DNA of 64,000 bases from Pseudovirgaria hyperparasitica (lineage: Eukaryota; Ascomycota; Dothideomycetes; Acrospermales; Acrospermaceae). The stretch covers positions 447,074-511,073 of the forward strand of contig NW_022985550.1 of assembly GCF_010093815.1 (NCBI RefSeq), read 5' to 3'. Below the pieces are notes generated by a model that was given only the letters and a program-made list of their open reading frames with translations, had not been told where the DNA came from and did not search any database. Below, piece after piece: positions 33,312 through 44,087 of this stretch; position 1 is the first letter of the stretch; the number at the start of each line of letters is the position of its first letter. The position numbers and the translations under genes were made by a program.

Positions 33312-35184
33312 GATGTTGATCGGTCGGGTTATTTGTGAGAATCGCGGATCAGAAAGGGGTTTATGTAATTTGCTGTTGGAAGACGGCAGCCGCGTATTCT
33401 AGCACCTGTGGTACTACTCTTGCTTGAGAATCAGAATGGAGCTTGCACTACTTTGGTTGGGTTTGATCGCACGAGGTTTCGAAGTGGATAGTGTTACAGA
33501 ATAGGGCGAGTTAGACGATATTAGGTGTAACGGAAAGGCTTCAGACTCGGTCTGCGGTGCAATGACGTCGCTTGGAGCGATATGAAATAAAGATAGGACG
33601 ACAGCAGCAGGCCAGAGAGCAATGAACAGTAGATAAGAGAAATCGGGCGGAGTTGCGTGATGGACGTTCTGAAGCTGATCCAGAGTTGCGCTGAGCTTGT
33701 CTTGAATCCCCGGAACCTGAGCTACCTGATGGTGGCTTGCAATTTCCAAGCAATGAGGAGCTCAATTGCAGTGAAAGCAATGGCTAGACGAGGATACAGT
33801 GCGCGCAGAGAACGGAGAGGCAGGGTGAGGCCAGCAATTGGAAAAGGAGACGTAGAAGCTGAAGGACACGAGGGAGAGAGGCGAGATCTAATCGGAAGGT
33901 GGTCATTACTAGCGAGTCGGGTCCATGTCCCACCCCCCCAAGAGCTTGGAGAGCTGGGCAGGCTGGCTAGGTTAGTTGCCGATATTGGGACAGCTTACGT
34001 CCGCGTTTCTGACCACCCACCTTTTGCTATGTGTGCTTCAAGAACTTTAGATCACTTGTATAATTAGTCTACAAATTGGACGCGGCATGTACATCCCGAA
34101 TGCTATGGGATCGCGGGGATCGATCTCCGAGGTGCTCAATGTTCGTCTGAGCTGCTCCCGTCGCAAATCTAAGGGACAATTCCAGATACACGCATAGTGC
34201 ACGGCATGGAAACTTCTGGCTCCATCCAAGGTTATATTCTACTGCGTTTGAAATCATAGAAATTACAAGCAATGTGGAAACAATCTCAACCCAAAGAGGT
34301 GGTGTCAAGCCTGAAGATAGTCATGACAGACAGGGGGTCTGCTGAGGCCACGCAGCCCTTACACTGACATACACATTATATACAATCAGTACCTAGGTAC
34401 CTTGCCTCAAACACAATACCGTCTTCTTTCAGTGTTTCACTTTTTGAATAATTCCACTCAAGGCCAGATCATCTGTGCTACCATTATGGTTGTCTAAGAG
34501 CCGCCCAGCTCGTCAAATATTTGTAATATATGGAACATGCGGCTCTACAATTCATTGCGTTACTATGTTATTCACTCTACTTGGTCTAAGCAGCGAGAGC
34601 GAACATTTTGAGGTACTTAATTACAAAGGGGCGAGCATCATTGTTCATAATAAGATTCGACTCGGGTGTCTTCATGCCGCAAGCCAGGCCGCGTGGGTCA
34701 AATGAGTTTTGGACTGTTCGCTTCGAGACAGAAGGACAGCATTGAGGGGAGTGCTCTTAGGGACTTATAATAATACTTTCCAGTGAATACAATACTGAAG
34801 AATTTCGTTGAGAATTCGTTTGTTTAGTGTACAGAGAAGAGCAAACAGCGTCTGTAGATGCCTGGATATCAAGGCATAAAGCCGCACTTTCCTCGTTTCA
34901 GACAAGATCATTCCTCCCATGATTGCGCGCGCCAGGGAGCGAACAATCCGTTAAAGCTATCAACCTTCATCTCCCAACGGCCAACGCGACACCATTTCGC
35001 AATTCACACCGCGCGTCGCGGCCATAACTACACACTCTTTATGCTGCAGCTTCCTCTGATCGTTCATTCTATCGCATTGCGCACGCGCGACACTTCATCC
35101 ACGGCTCGAATTCTCACCACACAAACAACGCGTTCTCCGGGGTCCTGGTTTAAATAATCGCTGTCTTAGCAGCTTTTTCCGAAG
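33312..35184. promoter_or_regulatory. Divergent intergenic region, 1.9 kb
   Basis: Holds the promoters of the 424-aa protein gene (-) and the SNF5-like gene (+). At about 33414-33906 on the minus strand there is weak evidence for a small membrane protein (described separately). The remaining 1.3 kb shows nothing recognisable. Confidence 0.5.
33414..33906 (-). CDS. Possible small two-span membrane protein (uncertain)
   Basis: Two minus-strand frames carry membrane-like sequence. One, upstream, includes LALYPRLAIAF-like basic/hydrophobic sequence (RALYPRLAIAFTAIELLIAW). The other, further on, has HHATPPDFSYLLFIALWPAA and VVLSLFHIAPS, ending at 33414. They are in different frames, and a splice joining them would need a very short intron (about 35 nt), so I cannot give a reliable structure. 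An ATG at 33906 opens another short Leu-rich frame. Treat as a candidate only. Confidence 0.25.
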
Positions 35185-37048
35185 ATGATGGCAACGACCG
35201 AGAAGCACCCACCGCAGGCGTTCATGTCAAGTTATGCGCCGCGTTTGCGCCAGTACGGAAACTCCCTCTTGACTCCAGTCATTCCTCAGGCCACAGCTCT
35301 ACCTACAACAAGGACGACTAAAAGAGGAACAACCTTGATAAATTACGCTGAAGATGGATACGATGAAGATTTTGACGACAGCGAGGGCCATCGACGACCG
35401 ACAGGTCTCCGCAGTCTGAGACGCGACGAGACTCAACAGAACCCCGTTGCGCATATAGCGCAACTTGGTAAAGAACTTACTGCGCCGGTCGATGTGCAAG
35501 GCATATGGAGGGACTGGATGGGAAAGCCAAAGCGTGGCGTGTGAGTTCTAGATTCTCCTGGGAATGTCCTGAGATTAACATTGTGCTTCAGACGGACAGA
35601 AAAGCAGCTTCAAATACAGTCCATGTTACCATTGACACTGATTCCAATTACGATTAATCTTAACATCCAATCTTTCCGCCCAGATCCCGCTCTACCAACG
35701 CCACATAATGCGAAAGACTTTGGAATTGATGAGAGCCTTCCTGCATACAAGTATCCGGAGCCTACCCCTCAGTACCGTTTGAAGGACACTTTTTTATGGA
35801 ACCTACACGAGGCTTTGATGACTCCGGATCAGTTTGCGAAAGTTTTCGTGGATGAAATGGACTTTCCGGCCGACAGAAAGCTTGCTCTAGTCATGCAAAT
35901 ATCACAGCAGATCAGGCAACAGCTAGAGGAGTACGCGGGTGTCGCTCTACATCCCTTGTTTCACTCAACGACTGCGACTGCGACCGACGGTACCGCTGTC
36001 AAGCAAATACTTCCTGCTCATGCGCGGGCTGATTCATCTGCGCCTGCGTCTGCAAGAGGTGGTACACCTCTCACAAACGGATTCAAAGACGCTTCAGGAA
36101 CTCAGACACCCTCGGTAGCTCCCGCCTCAGCGGATGTCACATTGACGGCAAATGCAATACCAGAAGAAGACATACACAGCCCTGACGATAGCTACCGCTG
36201 CATTATCCACTTAACCATCAACCTTCAGAATCGTCTCTACACGGATAAATTTGAATGGTCCCTGCTCCATCCACCCGGCTTCGCGGAAATTTTTGCGAAG
36301 CAAACGTGCGCAGACTTGGGGTTAGCAGGAGAATGGATACCAGAAATGACCCACGCGATCTACGAGGCTGTTCTGAAACTCAAGAAGGAGGCGTGTATCA
36401 ATGGTGGTCTGGTAGGATATGGAGAGATTGACAATGACGCCGCGGGCCCAAGCGAAGCCGGCTGGAGATACGACCACGAACATCTCGCAGACGAATGGGA
36501 GCCCAAGGTGGAGATTTTGTCCAAAGAAGAGATCGAGCAACGAGAGGCTGACCGGGAACGCGATGCGCGCAGAATGCGCCGGGACACGGCGAGATTCTCC
36601 AGTACTGCGAACATGACTGCTGGGGTACCACAAAATGACTTCTTTGCTACTCCGGATGCAAGCGAGACACCGATGGGTCGGGGAGAGCGAAGTAAAAAGA
36701 AGAGACGATTCAGAAGTCTTTCCCCCGTAGGCAGAGAGACCCCTGAAGCAGGCTATGGAGGCCAAGGAGGTGGATTACAAGAAGGGGAACGCCAGTACTG
36801 GCGATGTGCTCACTGCGCTGTGTGGGGTACTGCTGTTTGGGCTGTCCGTGATGGCCCAAGCGGACCTAGGGTAAGCTCTACACAACATCAGCAGAAGATG
36901 ATGGCATGCTAATAATATCTAGACCCTGTGTAACAACTGCGGCCTTCTATACGAGCGTGACAAGCAGCTGCCCCCTTGGTCTCACAACCTATACATTCTC
37001 GAAACTGCGTTTGGCACGAGAAGAGTTTGAGGCCCCTTTAGTGTAGTC
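35185..37048 (+). CDS. SNF5: SNF5/SMARCB1-family chromatin remodelling subunit with C-terminal GATA-like finger
   Basis: Exons are 35185..35540, 35592..36870 and 36923..37048, giving 586 aa (a second ATG follows at 35188). Intron 35541-35591 gives KPKRGVRTEKQLQIQ; intron 36871-36922 gives GPRTLCNNCGLLYERDK. The SNF5 domain has two imperfect repeats: LVPI-like LIPITINLNIQS with LKDTFLWNLHEALMTPDQFA, and RCIIHLTINLQNRLYTDKFE with HPPGFAEIFAKQTCADLGL. Downstream is an acidic/basic charged segment, a nuclear-signal-like SKKKRRFRS, and a GATA-type zinc finger (CAHC...CNNC). It is a core subunit of SWI/SNF or RSC. I cannot separate Snf5 from its paralogue Sfh1 with certainty; the compact size favours Sfh1. 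Confidence 0.9.
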
Positions 37049-37458
37049 TTTTGTTTTCGTCTTTTGATATGTACAGTACAGCATAGCAAGCATGGCGTTC
37101 CGGGCCGGATCCAATTGGGTTGGAATTGTAGGTACAGAAAACCCTTGCTTAGGGAGCCAGCTTCATGGGGCTATATTTCCCATGACCCAGAAAAACACAT
37201 TTATTACAGGGTTTCATGTTATGAGAAAGTCTTGGTTAGACATCCGGATGGTCTGTTAGATAGCCAAAGAGGACTAGATCCTCTCATATCTTTGAAAATC
37301 ACATATCATTTGATGCCTCATGCCCTAGCCCTGGTATACCGCTAAAACTGCTGAAGGTCTGAGGATATTGTTCGTTTGAGATGCCCACCGCAAATCGTCC
37401 CGTGGAATGTACCCAAAATAAGAAAGCTGCCTACATCAATCTGGTCTACTTGCCAGAC
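37049..37458. other. Convergent 3' intergenic region
   Basis: 410 bp between the stops of the SNF5-like gene and the 246-aa protein gene. No gene seen. Confidence 0.6.
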
Positions 37459-38199
37459 CTAAGGCTCCCGTTTCGGACTCTTCGCCCGCTCCGCACCGGC
37501 CCAATCCTCCTCCGCACCCCTCTTCCGCTGTCCACTCCCCGCGCCAACAACAGCCTCGATACTTGGTCTCGCGAGCTGTCCTGGATTCGGTCTTTGCTGT
37601 ACTCCTCCCTGTTGCACAGCGCTGCCTCCTCCAAACACACCGTTCGCAGGACCCGTCAGCGCAATAACATTATTATTCCCGTTCACCGTGACGCCGCAGT
37701 TGATAGTGATGTTCAGCGGGCGCGTATCCCGCCGGAGGCCCATATGTGATTGTTGCTGTTGTTGCTGTTGCTGGGCAAGGACACCATGTATCAGAGCGCC
37801 CAGCCTCGCCGTCTCGACGCGCGGCATGGCGACGCGGTTTCCGGTGCCGGTGATGGTTGTCGAGGCATTGATGTGGACGGATGTGGAGTCTTCGGAGACT
37901 TCGTCGTCGTCATCGTCATCGCCGTCCATGGACTCGAGGTCTGAGTCGTTGATTACTTGTTCTGGGAGGAGGGGTATGGTGTTTGGACGGGCTGGTTGCG
38001 TTTGACGGGGGGCGAGGGAAGGCATTTGGACGTTGTGGATGCCTAGACCTGTCGGTTGTATGCCTGAGGGCTGTCTGGAGGGCGTTGGGCGAGCGGTGTA
38101 TGGTGGTGGTGGTGGCATCTCGGTGTGTCTTGGCTGGTTATGAGACAGTAGGGAGAGGGGGAGTTTGTGGAGGGCGTGGCGGATGGAGGTTGGGTCCAT
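37459..38199 (-). CDS. Acidic, polyQ hypothetical protein with duplicated Asn/Thr motif, 246 aa
   Basis: A single exon; the first ATG is 38199 (the frame runs further upstream without ATG). I do not recognise the family. In order it has a Pro-rich part (MPPPPPYTARPTPSR), an acidic run (GDDDDDDEVSED), a short polyQ tract encoded near 37744-37767, and a Lys/Arg-rich end (KSPKREP). Two copies of a related motif flank the polyQ: VHINASTTITGTGNRVAM and NITINCGVTVNGNNNVIA. Shared positions are I-N-x3-T-[IV]-x-G-x2-N-x-[VI]-A, which could be two beta strands with turns, as in a beta-solenoid. Nuclear location is possible from the basic tail. Function unknown. Confidence 0.7.
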   Translation of the reverse strand: MDPTSIRHALHKLPLSLLSHNQPRHTEMPPPPPYTARPTPSRQPSGIQPTGLGIHNVQMPSLAPRQTQPARPNTIPLLPEQVINDSDLESMDGDDDDDDEVSEDSTSVHINASTTITGTGNRVAMPRVETARLGALIHGVLAQQQQQQQQSHMGLRRDTRPLNITINCGVTVNGNNNVIALTGPANGVFGGGSAVQQGGVQQRPNPGQLARPSIEAVVGAGSGQRKRGAEEDWAGAERAKSPKREP

Positions 38200-39578
38200 T
38201 ATTTTTGAAAGCGAGTATGTTTGTGTTTGTGCGGTGAAGGCAAGTGTCAATCTTAGAGGCTTCGCTTTGCTAGGAAGATATGCCGAGTTGACTTGGATCG
38301 TGAAGTGTTGAACTATTATGACGAGATGGAGACTGGGTATCAAAAAAGTAGAAAGACTTGATCGACGGTAGATGATGGATAGATAGATGTAAGCAAGTCG
38401 CAAGGCCAAAGTCACTGAAGTCTGAAGTATACAAAGACAGAAACAAGAGATTGAAGGCACTTAGACAAGGTTATAAGTAGATGAAAACTATCTAATGTTG
38501 AGGATGAAGGACGGCGAACTATGCTCCTATTCACACATGTACTACTTACCCAGCGCATCGGAACGCCTATTGAGGGCTGCTTGCGCAGACGTTAGGGCGA
38601 CAAAGGACATAGGCACTGCATTGGGGAAAATGCAGAGCCGCAATATCGGATCTGAAAGAAGCGTGCGTGTGAATAGTAGCAGTGGAGCAAAGCCTGCAGA
38701 AGCCAAGGTCCGGATGGTCGAAGCTTGCTATTCAGGAAGTTCTATTGTGCCCGTCGCAGTGGTTGACAATAGCAATCCACTCGCAGTAGCGCACGGCGTT
38801 TTCAATGGCTGGGACCCCTTGGCTCGGGCATTTGCACGACACAGGACACGCCACTCGTATTATTCCTGAAAGGCGATCAGGCAAAGAACCATAATTCGTG
38901 ACTCGTGAGAGGCTATTGAAGGTCTGAGGCAGACCCGGCGGATTATAGGCCTTTTACTCAAGTTGGAGAGATTCTACCGCTTAACTTAATTAAATACTCT
39001 TACACAACCACGCGGTTGTATCACTCTCCGTATTTGACCCGGCCGCATGTACAAAGGTATGGAATGGCATTGTTACATCGATTCTGCTATTGGAGTGTTG
39101 GTGTCTTAGGGCCTTGGAACGGGTGCAACTACCCAGGCTTTAGGGCTTTGACCCTATGAATACCTGAACCCAGCCTCTGGCCTATCGTCATACTGGTGTG
39201 TCCTTCTCTTGAGACTACTAGTATTCTCGCCGGCCGTGATGATGATGCCATTTCTCCATTGCGAAGAACTTGGCATGCCAATGGGAACACCGGCACTGAA
39301 ACCTCCAACTCTCTGTCGCTACTGTACTGCTCTGCCGAGGCCACAGCCACCCGTCCTGTTAACCAACAAGACTCTCGCAGATCCGCCATCGCTGCTTGCG
39401 GCTGCTCAGGCGAACCGCCTATCTCATACAGGCATGATGCGTGGCGTATGGAAACCATCTCATCGATGCGGAGTGGTGCTTGGCATGTCGCCCATAAGAA
39501 CTCAAGCTCGGTCCTGATCCTGCTATCGTGCAGAGGGCTGTTTAACGTCACTTTCTGGTGCTCTATTCGTTTGTGAAT
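38200..39578. promoter_or_regulatory. Divergent intergenic region, 1.4 kb
   Basis: Holds the promoters of the 246-aa protein gene (-) and the sorbosone-dehydrogenase-like gene (+). Open frames (for example 38495-38869) show no motif. Confidence 0.5.
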
Positions 39579-41135
39579 ATGAAATCCATTCTGCTGGCTG
39601 CTGGGCTCGCCAGCTTTGCTACTCTTTCAAATGCACAGGATTGCGCGTCGACTTTGTCTGCCAACTATACTGCCCCAATCTTGGCAGACGGCTACCGCGC
39701 CACCTTGATCGCAAATCAACTCGAGACTCCTCGCTCGTTGAAGTTCGATTCGGCCGGACATCTCCTCATGCTGCAACGATCATATGGCATTGTATCTTTC
39801 ACTTTGACTGGTACGGCGCCGTGTCTCACTGTTTCCAGTACGAAGGATATCCTAGCCAACACTTCAGTAAGCCCCAGCATGTCTCGATATACATATTGAA
39901 CTTCCATCTCAACGCATAAAACAGGTCAACCACGGACTCGAGTTGTCTCGTGATGGAAGAACTCTGTATGCATCGGATCCAAACGGTGTATACGCCTGGA
40001 ACTATGATGCTGAGCGGCAAGAACTGACATCTGATGCTCGCCGAGTAGTGACCACGGGCAGCACAGCAGACGGCCATGATACTCGGACACTCCTAATGTC
40101 CCGCCAAGTGGACAATATGCTTCTTGTCCATTGGGGATCTCAGGGGAACATAGATCCTCAAGCTCTAAATCGAAGTACCGGTATCAGCTCGATCAAAGCC
40201 TTTAATGTCAGCGATCCGAGTGTATCATACGACTATGCCTCTGAAGGGATTCTGATGGGTTGGGGTCTTCGTAATTCAGTTGGCTTCGGTGAAAATCCAG
40301 TCACTGGCGGTATCTTCAGTGTGGAAAACAATGTGGATGAGTTAAAGCGTGAAGGCAGAGACATCCACAAGAACAACCCAGCCGAAGAGCTTGTCAGTAT
40401 TAAAGAGCTACAATAGTTTACTTTACCCACTGATAATCTTCTCAGAACTTTCACGGCTATCTTAACGGCACCGAATATGCGAATCAAGGTGCGAACTTCG
40501 GCTATCCATCTTGTTTTCCAGCTTGGGATGCTAGTAGCGTTCCTGGCTATGACGGACTCAAGACTGGTCAACAGTTTGCCATTGGCGACCAGAATGATAC
40601 CGTCAACGATAATATTTGTCGCGAGGGTACTGTGCCGCCGCAGCTCAGCTTTGCTGCGCATATGGCTCCATTGGACATCAAGTTCAACACCGAAGCAACA
40701 GTTGCATGGGTGACGTTCCATGGTAGCTGGAATCGTGACGATCCGCAAGGCTATAAGCTCTCAGCTATTCCTTTTGACAACTCCACCGGTCTGCCACTCG
40801 CCGCACCTGACAGCAACGCTGGATATGTTGACATTATGTCGAATCAGGACCTCTCAGAATGCCCGGATGGCTGTTTCAGGCCCGTCAGTCTGGCCTGGAA
40901 CTCTGAAGGAATGCTCTTCATGACTAGCGATAGCACCGGAGAACTCTATTTGATCTCAACGAGTGACAACACTCCTCTCAACGACGCACCACCACCGACA
41001 CTGACGAATGGCGGGGAATCTCCACCAACCTCACCTTCGGAGCCTTCTAGCACACCAGGAGCTGCATCTGTTGGCTATGTGCCAGACTCTTGGTTCGTCG
41101 GACTGGTTTTCCTAGTCATCTCCTACATCTTGTAG
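39579..41135 (+). CDS. Secreted sorbosone/glucose-dehydrogenase-like beta-propeller protein, GPI-type tail
   Basis: Exons are 39579..39866, 39925..40392 and 40446..41135, giving 481 aa. Introns 39867-39924 and 40393-40445 join ANTS to VNHGLELSRDGRTLY and AEEL to NFHGYLNGTEYANQG. Residues 1 to about 20 (MKSILLAAGLASFATLSNAQ) are a signal peptide. The body resembles the soluble quinoprotein glucose/sorbosone dehydrogenase propeller: LRNSVGFGENPVTGGIFSVE, then DIHKNNPAEELNFHGY, NFGYPSCFPAWD and VAWVTFHGSWNRDDPQGYKL. Many N-x-S/T sites are present. The end (SSTPGAASVGYVPDSW, then a hydrophobic FVGLVFLVISYIL) fits a GPI anchor. Oxidation of a sugar at the cell surface is inferred from the fold; the cofactor (PQQ) is not shown by the sequence. 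Confidence 0.85.
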
Positions 41136-41740
41136 AATAATGTATCATGACAGGTGACGACTCATGACCCATAAATCAAATGACGAAATTCCAGATGCGC
41201 ATTTTATGTCCACGCATGGACATAGGAAGGCACGATTATTCTGATCATGATAGTTGAAAACACAGCACTTAGTTCACCTGAGCGAGCATTTGTCATGTGT
41301 ACTGCACAGAGCAATTGTTAATGATTTGGGCGAACTCCCTTGTGCGCCTTCCCCTACCCAGAGAATCAGCTCGCTTGCAACTTTGGAAGTGACATTGTAC
41401 ATTTTTAACACACGGTTTGGCTGCCGTGTCAATTTGGGCTCACTCGCCTGCTGTTCCCTTGCTCCAGTCCCCACATTTGCAAGAGGTCCACCAACATTTG
41501 TTACTATCGTACCTTCAAGTGAACAACTGACCTATTGCGCTTGGACCACGATATGATACCGTAACAAGCAGCCACTCTTGCCTGTCCTCATAGCTCAGCC
41601 CAAACCACTCGAGGGATCACAGCGCGAGCTTCATCTGCTTCTACTCTCACACACACACACACACTCTCTCTCTCACTTCCCAGTCCGCCTCATTGCATGG
41701 TCATATGCTTCGCGATACAGCACAGCCACAGATCTCCAGA
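41136..41740. other. Intergenic region, tandem plus-strand genes
   Basis: 605 bp between the propeller gene and the F-box-like gene; it holds a (CA)n-(CT)n microsatellite about 65 bp before the next start. Confidence 0.6.
41646..41676. repeat. Compound microsatellite (CA)n-(CT)n
   Basis: About eight CA units followed by about five CT units, in the likely 5' UTR of the F-box-like gene. Confidence 0.85.
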
Positions 41741-43228
41741 ATGGCATTCAATATCCTACCGATTGAGGTATGCTGTGTCTGAAGGATTCATGGTTGTAGT
41801 AACCCTGCTAATTGAATCAGTTGAATCAAGGGATTGCCTCCTTCATTGCAGACGATAGAGACCTTTGCGCCTTCCGATCGATCTGTTCTGCAACCCGCAA
41901 TGCCATAGATGGCGATAAGTTCTCGTTTTGGCGATCTAGATTCAGAGAGCATTTCGATCTAGTGAAAGGCGTCGAAGCGGAGAAGCTGAGGAGGAGATAT
42001 CAGCACCGGATGAGACACATGCGCCATAACGATACTACCAGATTCTCGAAAGGATCTGAAAGACAGAGCAAGTCTCTGCTCAACATTGTCAAAGATCTGA
42101 TTCTAGGTACGAGAAAGTTCTGTTGTATTGTCACAGATGCATGCATTAACCAGTGCAGAATCCTTCAATGGCGACTCAAAGGATGTTCATGGACGACCCA
42201 TGAGCAAAAATCTCCAGCACTTACAGAGACTCGCTCTCCATGGTGACATCGTCAAAATGTTTCGTCCTGCCTCAAAGCACCTTCCCATGGACGAGGTGCG
42301 TGAGTCGCCTCTCCTGGAAGTACTTCAACTAGTGCTGAGCCACTTGAGTCTGAACTTTCAGATGGACGCACCGGAGGTGCACTGCTTCGAAGCGTCGCAG
42401 AAAATGACTTACGCTTCCGTAGAGGCTGAGCCAATCTTCAAGGCAAGTGGTGCAGTGAACTATACTTGGCTTCGACACACAGTGAACTTCTTTAAGTATC
42501 ATTTCACGCAGTGTGCGGACCGTAACAGCTTGCTACCTCACTTCTTGGCTGACCTCAATGAAGATGAGCTTCCTTCAGCTTGGACTGATAAGCTTGTGGA
42601 TGAAGTGGTCGCACTTGACAGGTTTTGGAAGGGAACATATGCCTACCAGGATATGTCTGATCTCAGAGAGATGCGAGCAAGTGACGACGGGCTGCAAGGC
42701 CAATCTGATGGCCACCTCGCGGATGAAGATATGAAAGACCCTATCCAGACTTTAGCACTTGACTTCGCTCAAGCTGGAGATCGCGACCTCTTCTGGCCAA
42801 TAGCCTTTGAAGATCATCTGAATGCAGCTTTTCAGACTAAGCGTCAGAAAAGCAGGCGTGCTCAGCTGCGCTCAAATGGCTCCAGATCTGTTCCAAGCAT
42901 CAATGGCTTGTATTTCCAAGGACGTGGAACAGACGATGAAGAGTTCCTATCGGCAGGCTGGTTGAATCAACTTCCTACTCAGCAAGGCATTCCTGGCTGG
43001 AAGCGCATGACGATGATGAAGTATTATCGCTGCGAAGATACGGGTGCAGTCGACGTCGACGCTCTCTGGGCCTACGAAGGCATTGTTCTACCAGGCAACA
43101 AGATCATCTTGGGTCGTTGGTGGGCTCCTGGTTCAGATCTGGATGGGCAGTCTTACTCTGGTCCTTTCATTCTGTGGAATGTTGCTCCACCCAAATCCGA
43201 GAGAGCAGATTCTGTGATGGAAGGTTAA
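41741..43228 (+). CDS. F-box-like protein, Dothideomycete type
   Basis: Exons are 41741..41767, 41821..42106 and 42159..43228, giving 460 aa. Exon 1 encodes only MAFNILPIE; intron 41768-41820 joins it to LNQGIASFIADDRDLCAFRS, which then reads as a weak F-box (LPxE, then hydrophobic spacing, then C...R). Intron 42107-42158 gives LILESFNGDSKDVHG. The rest is a mixed alpha/beta region with conserved-looking patches such as GRWWAPGSDLDGQSYSGPF and FILWNV, near the end. F-box proteins bind Skp1 and bring targets to the SCF ubiquitin ligase; the target cannot be read from the sequence. The F-box match is short, so the family is likely but not certain. Confidence 0.75.
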
Positions 43229-44087
43229 TCGAGAGATAGATTCGCTGCCTCCGTCCAAAGATCCGCCGCCCTTAGCCACGACGCCAGCATTGCCATTAGG
43301 TCTCACGATGTACAAATCGTGGCACTACACTCAGCCTAGGTGAGGTATTATGACCCTTGTCTCATCAATCACTCCAACAAACCTCATTGGTCAGCGCGTC
43401 TTGCATGTCCTCCATCCACGATACCAAAAAGCCACTGAACACATGCAAACTCAGCATTTGTTTATCATCAGCACATTCCTTACATATCTCCATCATCTAC
43501 CCAGACTTTCATTCAGCATTGTTTCCGAGCCAGCATGCACTTTTGCACTTCTACAGTCATTCTCACCATCTACTGCATATGACCTCCAGACATCTTGCGA
43601 GCTATTCGGACTTCACTTTCACTTCGCTGGATAGAGAAATCAGTCATTTACTTTGGTTTAGTGTTTTTAAAGCAGGTACAAAGGTGTGGGCTATGGCATT
43701 TCGTTGGCGGTTTGCATATTGCATGTATCTTCGAGCGAATACTACAGCTATCACGGCGTTAGGACGAGCGTAGTTTGACATTTGTTACTCGACCAGCGTT
43801 GGGTACCGAACCGCTACAAAACATTTGCACTTTATCAATAAGGAGGGGTCTTTACAGAAGGGGTCTTTAATACTTCAATACATCTTCGTTATCATTTGAG
43901 GGTATATATACCTCCCGTCGTAGGCTCTCTATTATATGCACCGCAGTAAGAACGAGACCACTTTTCGAAGAACCATTGGGTCTCGCTCACAGCTTTTGAA
44001 GCCGCTCGGCCAACACAGTTCTAGTATGAGTTGGATCGTATTCCTTGGACGTAAGCCGCTTATATGTCATGTCGGTTCTACAGTCTC
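43229..44087. other. Convergent 3' intergenic region
   Basis: 859 bp between the stops of the F-box-like gene and SEC13. A direct repeat, AGGGGTCTTTA-like, occurs twice near 43845-43870. No gene seen. Confidence 0.55.
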
